From contig NZ_JACEFA010000003.1 of the NCBI RefSeq assembly GCF_014083865.1, forward strand, positions 124,001-188,000: 64,000 nt of DNA. Reading direction: 5' to 3'. Position 1 is the stretch's first letter; every line of letters starts with the position of its first letter. A model generated the notes under the pieces. It saw only the letters and a list, made by a program, of their open reading frames with translations. It ran no database searches and was not told the DNA's origin. This DNA is from Paraliobacillus salinarum. GTDB taxonomy: Bacteria; Bacillota; Bacilli; Bacillales; Amphibacillaceae. Shown here piece by piece: positions 53,240 to 61,424 of this stretch. The position numbers were made by a program, and so were the translations under genes.

Positions 53240-54086
53240 AATCATTTTTTCTAAAGAAACCGAAGATTCCTGTCGTTTGGACAACATTTGTAAAAGCATT
53301 CGGATCCACTTCATGAATAATTCGTTCTAAATCATATAGTTCATACCTCGTAATGACTAATACAAGCATTGCTTTATCTTCTTTTGAGTACGCCCCTCTA
53401 GCAGGTAATATCGTTATACCGCGCACCATCGTATCATGTATCGCTTGTTGTAACTCATCCGCTTTTTTCGTAACAATCATTGCTGTTAACTTCTCATGAC
53501 GTGTATGCAAGGCGTCAATTACACGCGTTGTCACATACAAAGTAAGTAAAGTATACAATGCGTTTTCTGGTTCATTTAAGATACCTGCTAATAGAATAAT
53601 GATTCCATTAATAATCATAAGATAACTTCCAATAGGTCGATCCTTTTTACGAGAAAGGAACATTGCAACTATATCTGAACCACCGGTAGAAGCACCCCAT
53701 TTCAGTGTGATCCCTATACCGACACCACCAATTACACCACCAAATACGGCATTTAACATAATATCTCCTGAAAAGCTAAGGACAGGTAATATTTCCAAAC
53801 ACACCGTTGTAATTGCAACAGATAAGAAACTATAAACTGTGAAATGTCTTCCAACTTTTAACCAGCCCAGAATAGCAACAGGAATATTTAATAATAATAG
53901 CCAAATACCCGTACTAATAAAGTCGATGTTTAAATAATCTGAGAATACAGTTGATAAAAGTTGTGCCATCCCCGTAAAACCACTAGCGTAAACATCTGCG
54001 CCAATTAAGAAAAAGTTTAGCGCAATGGCATTAAGTAAAGCACCTAAAACAACAATCGCAATTCTTTTCGCTTCAAATAAAAACAT
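53238..54086 (-). CDS. yitT: YitT family membrane protein (DUF161/DUF2179)
   Basis: A 282-residue protein with about five or six helices (about 8-180) of the YitT type, including GADVYASGFTGMAQL and LKWGASTGGSDIVAMFLSRK. A soluble C-terminal DUF2179 domain (about 205-280) with RGITILPARGAYSKEDKAMLV follows. It may be a transporter; its substrate is unknown. The ATG at 54086 follows GGGGGT. B. subtilis places yitT next to yitS, as here (divergent). Confidence 0.85.
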   Translation of the reverse strand: MFLFEAKRIAIVVLGALLNAIALNFFLIGADVYASGFTGMAQLLSTVFSDYLNIDFISTGIWLLLLNIPVAILGWLKVGRHFTVYSFLSVAITTVCLEILPVLSFSGDIMLNAVFGGVIGGVGIGITLKWGASTGGSDIVAMFLSRKKDRPIGSYLMIINGIIILLAGILNEPENALYTLLTLYVTTRVIDALHTRHEKLTAMIVTKKADELQQAIHDTMVRGITILPARGAYSKEDKAMLVLVITRYELYDLERIIHEVDPNAFTNVVQTTGIFGFFRKND

Positions 54087-54297
54087 ATAGTAAACCCCCA
54101 ATCAAAATCGCACACTTACCTATTTAAGTATTTTACATTTATATTAAACATACCCAACCTGTATGTTCTTTAATCAAGGAGTATGATCAAGATTTTTTAC
54201 TTTGACGAATACCCTTGCTAACTATAAACTAGAAGTATTACTTATGCAATGGCTTTATTTTAATTTTTTAATAAAATTATATAGGGGGGATATTAAA

Positions 54298-55158
54298 ATG
54301 GCGGTACAAATACTAGCGGATTCCGCGTGTGATTTATCACAAGAAGATATGGAAACATATGGGGTTCATTGCGTTTCTTTAACTGTACAATTAAAAGGCA
54401 AAGATTATGAGGATGGAAAAACCATTTCTGCAAAAACAGTGTACGATGCGATGCGTGATGGTGAAACACCTAAAACCTCACAAGTTTCTCCTGCTGCTTT
54501 TCAAGCCTTATTTGAAACTTATGCAAAGCAAAATAAATCCTGTCTTTATCTCGCATTTTCGTCTGAATTGTCAGGTACTTATCAGTCAGCAAAAATTGCA
54601 GAAGAGGATATAAAGGAAGCGTATCCTGATTGGGAATTGACGATCATTGATACAAAGTGTGCCTCGATAGGATACGGCTTAGTTGTCATTCGCGCAGCTG
54701 AATTAGCTAAACAAGGAGCTTCTCTACAAGAAATTGAGCGAATTAGCAGTTATTATGCTGCACATATGGAGCACATTTTTACTGTTGACGATTTAGAATA
54801 TTTATATCGTGGTGGAAGAGTCAGCAAATCGGCTGCTTTTGTTGGTACGTTACTCAAAATTAAGCCACTTCTTCATGTAGAGGATGGAAAACTTATTCCG
54901 CTTGAGAAAATTCGCGGCTCCAAAAAAGTATGGAAGCGTATGTTAGAAATTATGGAAGAACGTGGTGTAGATTTAAAAGATCAGCGAATTGGAATTAGTC
55001 ACGGGGACGCACTCGATACCGCAAATCAATTAGCAGAGATGATCCAATCAACATTCGGAGTAAAAGATATTAAAATTAATATGATTGGTTCAAGTATAGG
55101 AGCACATGCTGGACCAGGAACAATTGCATTATTTTTCTTAAATGATACGTATCAATAA
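54298..55158 (+). CDS. yitS: DegV family fatty-acid-binding protein (YitS)
   Basis: A 286-residue DegV protein. These bind fatty acids for FakA kinase. Blocks are ILADSACDLS at the start, TSQVSPAAFQ, the lipid-site LAFSSELSGTYQSA, and C-terminal SIGAHAGPGTIALFF. GGGGGG lies at ideal distance from the ATG at 54298, and the longer frame is unsupported. Confidence 0.9.
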   Translation: MAVQILADSACDLSQEDMETYGVHCVSLTVQLKGKDYEDGKTISAKTVYDAMRDGETPKTSQVSPAAFQALFETYAKQNKSCLYLAFSSELSGTYQSAKIAEEDIKEAYPDWELTIIDTKCASIGYGLVVIRAAELAKQGASLQEIERISSYYAAHMEHIFTVDDLEYLYRGGRVSKSAAFVGTLLKIKPLLHVEDGKLIPLEKIRGSKKVWKRMLEIMEERGVDLKDQRIGISHGDALDTANQLAEMIQSTFGVKDIKINMIGSSIGAHAGPGTIALFFLNDTYQ

Positions 55159-55226
55159 TTTAAACTGTACTAATATATATACTTAACTAAAAGAGAATAA
55201 CTTTTAAGCAATTTCTATTTATTTTA

Positions 55227-55260
55227 AAAACAAACTATGCATGCATAGTTTGTTTTTTTA
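55227..55260 (+). terminator. Terminator of yitS
   Basis: AACAAACTATGCATGCATAGTTTG-type dyad followed by seven T. Confidence 0.85.
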
Positions 55261-55436
55261 TGAGAAATGATTATTTAGTAATTGTCGGGAGAGGTCTTCT
55301 GTGTAAAGATAATAAAATAGCTATTGCTATCTATAAGGAATAGTCGTAAAGTTATAATCATGTCTTCACTTCTTTTCTACATTAAGATAAGTGAAACGTC
55401 AGTGAACATCACTAGATATGGAAGGAGTTACTATCT

Positions 55437-56798
55437 TTGACAGATGTAAATAAAACAAAAAAGTTAACCTTATTTGCTTTGACTTGGCCTATTTTTGTTG
55501 AAATATTACTTCATATGCTCATGGGTAATGCTGATACACTTATGCTTAGTCAATATTCAGATAATGCTGTTGCAGCAGTTGGCGTTTCTAATCAAATTTT
55601 ATCCGTTGTAATTGTAATGTTTGGCTTCGTGGCAGCTGGTGCTTCTATTCTAGTTGCGCAAAATCTGGGAGCTAACCGACCATTAGTTGCCGGTAAAATT
55701 GCGGTGACATCGATAAGTCTAAATTTAATATTCTCATTACTTTTAAGTTTATTTCTTACCTTTTTTAGTACAACATTATTGAATCTAATGGATTTACCGC
55801 ACGAATTAATGGGTGAAGCAGATGCTTATATGAATATAGTCGGTGGCTTTATATTTGTTCAAGCACTTATTATGACTGTTTCCGCTATTTTACGAAGCTA
55901 TGGATATACCAAAGATACGATGTACGTTACTATCGGTATGAATATTATAAATATTATTGGTAACTTTTTTGTTATCTTTGGACCATTTGGATTCCCAGTA
56001 TTAGGAGTTATTGGTGTTGCTTATTCTACAATGATTAGTCGATTCTTAGGATTTATCACTTTATTGATTATTTTAATTAAACGCAACAAAGGAACATTGC
56101 CATTCCGCTCTTTTTATCGATATGAGAAACAAAATGTTTTAGATCTACTTAACATAGGGGTTCCGTCTGCCGGTGAACAATTATCCTATAATGCCAGCCA
56201 GATGGTTATTACTTATTTCATTGCTCAATTAGGAACGGTTGCTATTACAACAAAAGTTTATGTTCAAAATATTATGATGTTTATATTATTGTTTTCGATC
56301 GCTATTGGACAAGGTTCACAGATTTTAATCGGACATATGATCGGTGCTGGGGATATCGATTCCGCCTATAAACGTGGAATAAAAAGCTTAAAAATTGCTA
56401 TACTCATTAGTACCTTTGCTGCAGTAGTTGTCTATTTCTCAAGTGATTTTTTATTAGGGATATTTACTAATAATCAAACCATACTTGAAGAGGGAGCATT
56501 ATTATTACTTATTACTGTCATTTTAGAACCTGGCCGAGCATTTAATTTAGTGGTTATTAATGCATTACGTGCTACAGGAGACGTGAAGTTCCCCGTCTTC
56601 GTTGGTATTTTATCTATGTGGGGAGTTAGTGTTACTTTTGCTTGGTTCTTTGGCATATTCCTTGGTATGGGACTTGTTGGTATATGGATCGGATTTATTG
56701 CCGACGAATGGCTTAGAGGAATGCTCATGCTCAAGCGCTGGCGGTCAAAAGTGTGGATTCGTAAGGCGTACGTTCAAAAGGAACAAACAGCAGACTAA
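55437..56798 (+). CDS. yisQ: MATE family efflux transporter (YisQ-like)
   Basis: A 453-residue multidrug and toxin extrusion protein with twelve helices arranged as two MatE repeats (about 15-175 and 240-400). The first opens LTWPIFVEILLHMLMGNADTLMLSQYS; the second opens LNIGVPSAGEQLSYNASQMVITYF. It exports cationic compounds by Na+ or H+ antiport. The TTG start has AAGGAG upstream. B. subtilis yisQ (MATE) lies close to asnO, the convergent neighbour here. Confidence 0.87.
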   Translation: MTDVNKTKKLTLFALTWPIFVEILLHMLMGNADTLMLSQYSDNAVAAVGVSNQILSVVIVMFGFVAAGASILVAQNLGANRPLVAGKIAVTSISLNLIFSLLLSLFLTFFSTTLLNLMDLPHELMGEADAYMNIVGGFIFVQALIMTVSAILRSYGYTKDTMYVTIGMNIINIIGNFFVIFGPFGFPVLGVIGVAYSTMISRFLGFITLLIILIKRNKGTLPFRSFYRYEKQNVLDLLNIGVPSAGEQLSYNASQMVITYFIAQLGTVAITTKVYVQNIMMFILLFSIAIGQGSQILIGHMIGAGDIDSAYKRGIKSLKIAILISTFAAVVVYFSSDFLLGIFTNNQTILEEGALLLLITVILEPGRAFNLVVINALRATGDVKFPVFVGILSMWGVSVTFAWFFGIFLGMGLVGIWIGFIADEWLRGMLMLKRWRSKVWIRKAYVQKEQTAD

Positions 56799-56817
56799 AC
56801 TGTTGTTTGTTTTTTTT
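56782..56817 (+). terminator. Terminator of the MATE gene
   Basis: CAAACAG/CTGTTGTTTG stem with the stop codon in its loop and seven or more T after it. Confidence 0.75.
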
Positions 56818-58663
56818 ATTGCTCTATTTTAATATTGTAATAGGTTAACCAATGGTCAATCTGTCCTAAATATGCTAGAAGTTGAGGTCCCTTCATTAAT
56901 TGACCAAACCACGGTGTATCTATTTCTTCTCCTTTACTATTGACTAATTTAACAACTTCATCTCGATCAAATAATTCAAATAATCGAGCATCTTTATTCG
57001 TAATAATCGCATTCATCCAATTTATCACTGCTTCTGTATAGTCAGGATGATGTGTTTTTGGGTATGGACTTTTCTTTCGATAAAGTATTTCATTAGGAAG
57101 TAGACCTTCTAAAGCTTTACGAAGAATTCCTTTTTCTCTATCTTGATATGTTTTCATTTCCCAAGGGATATTCCAAACATATTCAACTAAGCGATGGTCA
57201 CTGAACGGGACACGAGCCTCGAAACTGGCTCCCATACTCATACGATCTTTTCGATCTAATAATGTTGGCATAAACCAATGCATATTTAAATAAAATAATT
57301 GTCTACGCTTGCTTGATAGAGCATCTTCACCATCTAGGAGTGGTGTTTCCTCCATAGTTTCTTCAAAACGTTCACGCATATAGTCATCTAAAGATAAATC
57401 CTTTTTAAACTGTTTTACTAATAAGCTACTACGTATTTCGGACGAACGAATCCAAGGAAAAACTTCTCTATTCAAATCATCTTCTCGATAAAACCAAGGA
57501 TAACCACCAAATATTTCATCTGCACATTCACCTGATAGTGCAACAGTTACATTTTTTTTAGTTTGTTGACAAAACCACAATAATGAACTATCTACATCAG
57601 CCATTCCAGGAAAATCTCGAAAAATTGTCGCTTCTTTCAACAAATCGGCTAACACATTGTTATTGATTTCAAAAGTATATTGCTTTGTTTGATGCGCATC
57701 AACAATTCCCCCTATAAAATCAGCATCACTATTAGGTTGAAAACTATTTTTTTTAAAATACCTATCGTTTTCCTCATAATCAATAGAGAATGTAGATAGC
57801 GTCATACCTTTTTCTCTTTTTAAGTAATTAGCAGCAATGGCAGTAATTGCACTAGAATCAACTCCACCAGATAAGAAAGTGCCTAGTGGCACATCAGATA
57901 CTAATTGTCTTTCTACGGCATCTGTCAATAAAAAGCGCACTTTTTCTGCTGTTTCAATTAAATTATCTTTATGTGGTTCACTTTTCACGTTCCAATATCT
58001 TCTGGTGCGAAAGCCATTTTTATCAACAATGCCTATATGAGCTGCACGCAGCTCAGAAATTCCTTTAAACAGAGCATTTCCCGGTGTTCTTGAAGGTCCT
58101 AGCGCAAGTAATTCACTAATCCCTTCACTATCAAGAATAGGTGTAATGGCTCTATGTGCGAGAATCGCCTTAAGTTCAGATGCAAAGATAAATGAACTAT
58201 TTTTTTCTGCATAAAATAATGGCTTTACCCCTAATCGATCACGAGCAAGGAATAGTTGTTCTTTGACTGGGTCCCATATTCCAAAAGCAAATATGCCATT
58301 AAAATAATCAACACACGCTTCTTCCCATTCGATATAACTCTTTAATATAACCTCTGTATCCGAATGAGACGCAAAAGTCCAGCCTCTTTTTATTAATTCC
58401 TTTTTTATATCTTCTGTATTGTATAATTCACCATTATATACAAGTACATAGTCATTCCCTTCTACCAAGCAATGCATTGGTTGCTTACCACCATCCGGAT
58501 CAACGACAATTAATCGGTTATGTCCAAATGCTACATGTGTTGAAGTCCATTGATTCTGTTCATCTGGTCCTCGGTGGTTTAATGTATCCATCATAGTCGT
58601 AATTTGTCCTGATTGTTTGGATAAATCTCGTTGAAAATCAAGCCAGCCTGTAATTCCACACAT
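56816..58663 (-). CDS. asnO: Glutamine-hydrolysing asparagine synthetase (AsnO)
   Basis: A 615-residue enzyme. The N-terminal Ntn glutaminase domain has catalytic Cys2 (MCGITGWLDF). The C-terminal synthetase domain has the PP-loop FLSGGVDSSAITA and the late GASFEARVPFSDHRLVEYV. The length and order with yisL and gerP match B. subtilis AsnO (YisO), which is expressed in sporulation. The ribosome site is weak (AAAGGGCG at long spacing). No T-box is visible upstream. Confidence 0.92.
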   Translation of the reverse strand: MCGITGWLDFQRDLSKQSGQITTMMDTLNHRGPDEQNQWTSTHVAFGHNRLIVVDPDGGKQPMHCLVEGNDYVLVYNGELYNTEDIKKELIKRGWTFASHSDTEVILKSYIEWEEACVDYFNGIFAFGIWDPVKEQLFLARDRLGVKPLFYAEKNSSFIFASELKAILAHRAITPILDSEGISELLALGPSRTPGNALFKGISELRAAHIGIVDKNGFRTRRYWNVKSEPHKDNLIETAEKVRFLLTDAVERQLVSDVPLGTFLSGGVDSSAITAIAANYLKREKGMTLSTFSIDYEENDRYFKKNSFQPNSDADFIGGIVDAHQTKQYTFEINNNVLADLLKEATIFRDFPGMADVDSSLLWFCQQTKKNVTVALSGECADEIFGGYPWFYREDDLNREVFPWIRSSEIRSSLLVKQFKKDLSLDDYMRERFEETMEETPLLDGEDALSSKRRQLFYLNMHWFMPTLLDRKDRMSMGASFEARVPFSDHRLVEYVWNIPWEMKTYQDREKGILRKALEGLLPNEILYRKKSPYPKTHHPDYTEAVINWMNAIITNKDARLFELFDRDEVVKLVNSKGEEIDTPWFGQLMKGPQLLAYLGQIDHWLTYYNIKIEQ

Positions 58664-58745
58664 CTTTATTCGACACGCCCTTTCACGCTATTAAACAGGT
58701 ATCATTTTTTATTTATATGATTAACAGGTAAGAGTTGTGTCTAAA

Positions 58746-58785
58746 ACAAAAAAAGCATATCACTCAAAAAAGAGCAATATGCTTT
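58746..58785 (-). terminator. Terminator of yisL
   Basis: AAAGCATAT/ATATGCTTT stem with a T-run on the minus strand. Confidence 0.8.
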
Positions 58786-58798
58786 ATTTAAAAGGTCA

Positions 58799-59176
58799 TT
58801 ATACTGGGAGCAATCCCCAAGGTAGACGTCCAAATCCTAGGGCAATTACAATAACTAATGCAACAGCTAATTGGACGAAGAATCCTTTTACTGGTTTACC
58901 TTTAGCAAAACGTACAAGTAACAATTCAATACAAGCAATTACCCATAATCCAGCAGCAACTTTAATGATCGTTTCAGCCGCAAAAGAATTAAATGTGCCT
59001 GATTGAATGTAACCTACCAATAAGTCTCCTCCAGAGTAAAGAATTAGTAAGTACGATAATCTAGTAATCATATGTGTTATTTTAGCTGTTTTTTGTTTAT
59101 CCACCTTATAATAGTAATAAGACATTGCAAACAGAATGAGCGCTAATACCCATGATGTGATGTGTAAATGAATCAT
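58799..59176 (-). CDS. yisL: YisL family membrane protein (DUF1516)
   Basis: A 125-residue membrane protein with four helices and the DUF1516 pattern MIHLHITSWVLALILFAM and HMITRLSYLLILYSGGDLL. The ATG at 59176 has AGGAGG 8 bases upstream. B. subtilis YisL has the same size and lies between asnO and gerP. Function unknown. Confidence 0.85.
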   Translation of the reverse strand: MIHLHITSWVLALILFAMSYYYYKVDKQKTAKITHMITRLSYLLILYSGGDLLVGYIQSGTFNSFAAETIIKVAAGLWVIACIELLLVRFAKGKPVKGFFVQLAVALVIVIALGFGRLPWGLLPV

Positions 59177-59403
59177 ATTATTCCTCCTGTATATTTTTAT
59201 AATTTTTCCACATGACAAAGTATACTTCAATTTTATTTACTTATCATACTAAAATACATTTTAACTTTAATTCAAACATTTTTCCATTTTCTTTACTCGC
59301 CTGTTTCGGAGAATGAAACAATCTACTAGTTTATAACCAAGTTACACGAAAATTAAACGTTAAAAATATAAGAATAGTACAATTGAATTTTTCTTCAAAA
59401 AGC

Positions 59404-59430
59404 ACAATTGGGATATTTACTCATAAACTA
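59404..59430 (+). promoter_or_regulatory. Sigma-K promoter of the gerP operon
   Basis: AC (59404-59405), 16 bases, CATAAACTA (59422-59430) matches sigma-K. The start codon of gerPA is 20 bases downstream, after AAAGGAGGA. Confidence 0.75.
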
Positions 59431-59449
59431 AGATAAAGGAGGAAGCAAT

Positions 59450-59668
59450 ATGCCTGCGATTGTGGGAGCCGTAAAAGTTAATTCAATTGGTGCTTCAAGC
59501 ATCTTTCATATTGGAGATGTATACATCATGCAACCTTATTCCGATTTAAAAACATTTGCTGGTGGTGGCTCTTTTAATACAGGTAATGGACTTTCCATTC
59601 ATATAAATGAAGCAAACACACAAATAAATGATCAGGATAAAATTGATCAAACTATAACAAGCTTTTAA
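59450..59668 (+). CDS. gerPA: Spore germination protein GerPA
   Basis: A 72-residue inner-coat protein starting MPAIVGAVKVNSIGASSIFHIGD, the GerPA/GerPF family pattern, with GGGSFNTGNG in the middle. GerP proteins let germinants pass the coat. It is the first gene of the gerPABCDEF operon, with AAAGGAGGA before its ATG. It is a paralogue of the last gene (gerPF). Confidence 0.88.
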   Translation: MPAIVGAVKVNSIGASSIFHIGDVYIMQPYSDLKTFAGGGSFNTGNGLSIHINEANTQINDQDKIDQTITSF

Positions 59669-59691
59669 TGTTTAGGAGTGGAGTGATAACG

Positions 59692-59904
59692 ATGCACTGG
59701 ACCGTTCATCAAACAATTACTATTCAGATGTTAAAGATAGGTAGTATTTCCAATTCTTCAGTTCTGCAAATCGGAAGTGCTGGTTCAATCCAATCTTCAG
59801 CTGATTTATATAATACAGGAGAATACGAAGAACTAGCTGCTCCTGCTGAATTACAACAGAGTAAACCAGAAGCACCTTTAGTTCCATTGGCGGCCTTTAG
59901 TTAA
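59692..59904 (+). CDS. gerPB: Spore germination protein GerPB
   Basis: A 70-residue coat protein with HQTITIQMLKIGSISNSSVL and QIGSAGSIQSSADLYNTG, the GerPB signature, and a Pro/Ala-rich end LVPLAAFS. The ATG at 59692 follows GGAGTG. Confidence 0.9.
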   Translation: MHWTVHQTITIQMLKIGSISNSSVLQIGSAGSIQSSADLYNTGEYEELAAPAELQQSKPEAPLVPLAAFS

Positions 59905-59953
59905 TTAGATAAGTGCTTTTAGTAAGATCGACATGTATTACAGGAGGGATAGG

Positions 59954-60511
59954 ATGAATAATGACACATGGTATCATTATATCGAGCAGCTGCATGCACA
60001 CATTAAAAAACAAGATAAAAGAATTCATGACTTATCCATTCGAGTAAACCAACTAGAATCAGAACAGAAAAATGTCCCTTCAAATACTACGATTGAAAAA
60101 TTAGAATACCACTTTGACCAATTAAAGATTGAGCGTATGGATGGAACATTACACATTGGTTTTTCTCCTGAAGATCTTGCAAATGTAGAAGACTTCTCTG
60201 TTCCATTACAGCAGCGAGAGAAGCAATTAAATCAACCTCAACCTTTACTTGCTCAATTGGATGCATATATTTATCAAGTTGGCCCTACCTTGCTTGATCA
60301 AATGGCAAGAGAAGCAAATCGTCCGATTGATGAAACTAAGAAAAACCTTATTATTCAAGATATACGTAAGCAGTTAGCTGAACGTATATCTTTCTATAGT
60401 AAAGAAGCAGATAAACAACAGATACAACAAAAAAATAGTAGAGAAAAATTTATTTTCAATAAAATTAAAGAAGAAATTGATTATGGGTTACGAGAATATT
60501 TTAAACAGTAG
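59954..60511 (+). CDS. gerPC: Spore germination protein GerPC
   Basis: A 185-residue coat protein, the only large GerP member. The N-terminal coiled coil (about 5-40) leads to the conserved IEKLEYHFDQLKIERMDGTLHIG and a helical C-terminal half. The ATG at 59954 follows GGAGGG. Confidence 0.9.
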   Translation: MNNDTWYHYIEQLHAHIKKQDKRIHDLSIRVNQLESEQKNVPSNTTIEKLEYHFDQLKIERMDGTLHIGFSPEDLANVEDFSVPLQQREKQLNQPQPLLAQLDAYIYQVGPTLLDQMAREANRPIDETKKNLIIQDIRKQLAERISFYSKEADKQQIQQKNSREKFIFNKIKEEIDYGLREYFKQ

Positions 60512-60522
60512 GAGTGAAGCAT

Positions 60523-60738
60523 ATGTATTTTGAAGTGCATAATTGGGGATTAAATGTTGGTGGAATAGATATTACTGCAATAGCTTCTTCATCTGTTTTT
60601 CTTGTAGGGGATAATGATTGTATGCAATTACAATCTTACTACGATACACCTCCAGAATCTTATATCGTTGGCTCCCTTGTTCCATTAAGTCGAGAGGACG
60701 GTGAGAGTATAACCAATGTCTCGGACATCAACAATTAA
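60523..60738 (+). CDS. gerPD: Spore germination protein GerPD
   Basis: A 71-residue protein with the GerPD pattern MYFEVHNWGLNVGGIDITAIASSS and VFLVGDNDCMQL. The ATG at 60523 follows GGAGTG. Its 3' end overlaps gerPE by 23 bases in another frame. Confidence 0.9.
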   Translation: MYFEVHNWGLNVGGIDITAIASSSVFLVGDNDCMQLQSYYDTPPESYIVGSLVPLSREDGESITNVSDINN

Positions 60739-61123
60739 ATTAGTTCGAGTAAATAACATGATTAACTCTTGCATCTTTGAAATTGGTGATGCTACCATTC
60801 TAAAGCCAAAAGCAAATGTCATTGCCATACAAAAAGAAGGTGGTATAAAATCTGATGAAGGATATTCATTTAGCAATTATCCTCTTTTTAGCAAAAAATT
60901 TGCCCCTTTACCAAAAACAATAATACAAAAAGCTACATTTAATCATAATAACAATATTCATGTTAATGCGATTGATATAACAGGTGTAACAGCCGCTTCT
61001 GTTGTACAGCTTGGAAATGTAAATACCATTGACGCTGAATCAAGGCTTAAGCATATTCGAATTTTGCAATCGGATGAACAGTCAGACGAACAAGTTCATA
61101 TGATAACTAAGAAGAACGATTAA
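60716..61123 (+). CDS. gerPE: Spore germination protein GerPE
   Basis: A 135-residue protein with SCIFEIGDATILKPKANVIAIQ near the start and a second half containing NAIDITGVTAASVVQLGN, the same fold pattern as the small GerP members, suggesting an internal duplication. The start lies inside gerPD, so translation is probably coupled. Confidence 0.88.
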   Translation: MSRTSTIKLVRVNNMINSCIFEIGDATILKPKANVIAIQKEGGIKSDEGYSFSNYPLFSKKFAPLPKTIIQKATFNHNNNIHVNAIDITGVTAASVVQLGNVNTIDAESRLKHIRILQSDEQSDEQVHMITKKND

Positions 61124-61137
61124 AGAAGGTGGATGAT

Positions 61138-61356
61138 ATGCCAGCGATAGTCGGACCAATTAAAATTGTTTCAGTTGGTGGCGGAGTGGTTAATTTTGGA
61201 GATAGTTTTTATTTATCACCAAAGAGTTCATCAAAAACATCTGCAGGATCAGGTGCTTTCAATACTGGCGATTTTATTAATACGAATAGTGGTTTAAATG
61301 CAACAAACACACTTGATCCAGATGCCGTTGATCAAGTCATGAGTGCAAACGCATAA
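61138..61356 (+). CDS. gerPF: Spore germination protein GerPF
   Basis: A 72-residue protein, MPAIVGPIKIVSVGGGVVNF then GDSFYLSPKSSSK, the classic GerPF sequence. GAAGGTGG lies before the ATG at 61138. Last gene of the operon, followed by two hairpins. Confidence 0.92.
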   Translation: MPAIVGPIKIVSVGGGVVNFGDSFYLSPKSSSKTSAGSGAFNTGDFINTNSGLNATNTLDPDAVDQVMSANA

Positions 61357-61414
61357 AGTGGGTCCTCCCACTTTTACATAAAAAGATGATTAGATTTAAA
61401 TCTAATCATCTTTT
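61355..61414. terminator. Tandem terminators between gerPF and addA
   Basis: A first hairpin AAAGTGGG/CCCACTTTT (61355-61376) ends gerP. A second perfect 32-base palindrome (61382-61413) with T-runs on both strands serves both convergent units. Confidence 0.9.
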
Positions 61415-61424
61415 TACACTATCC

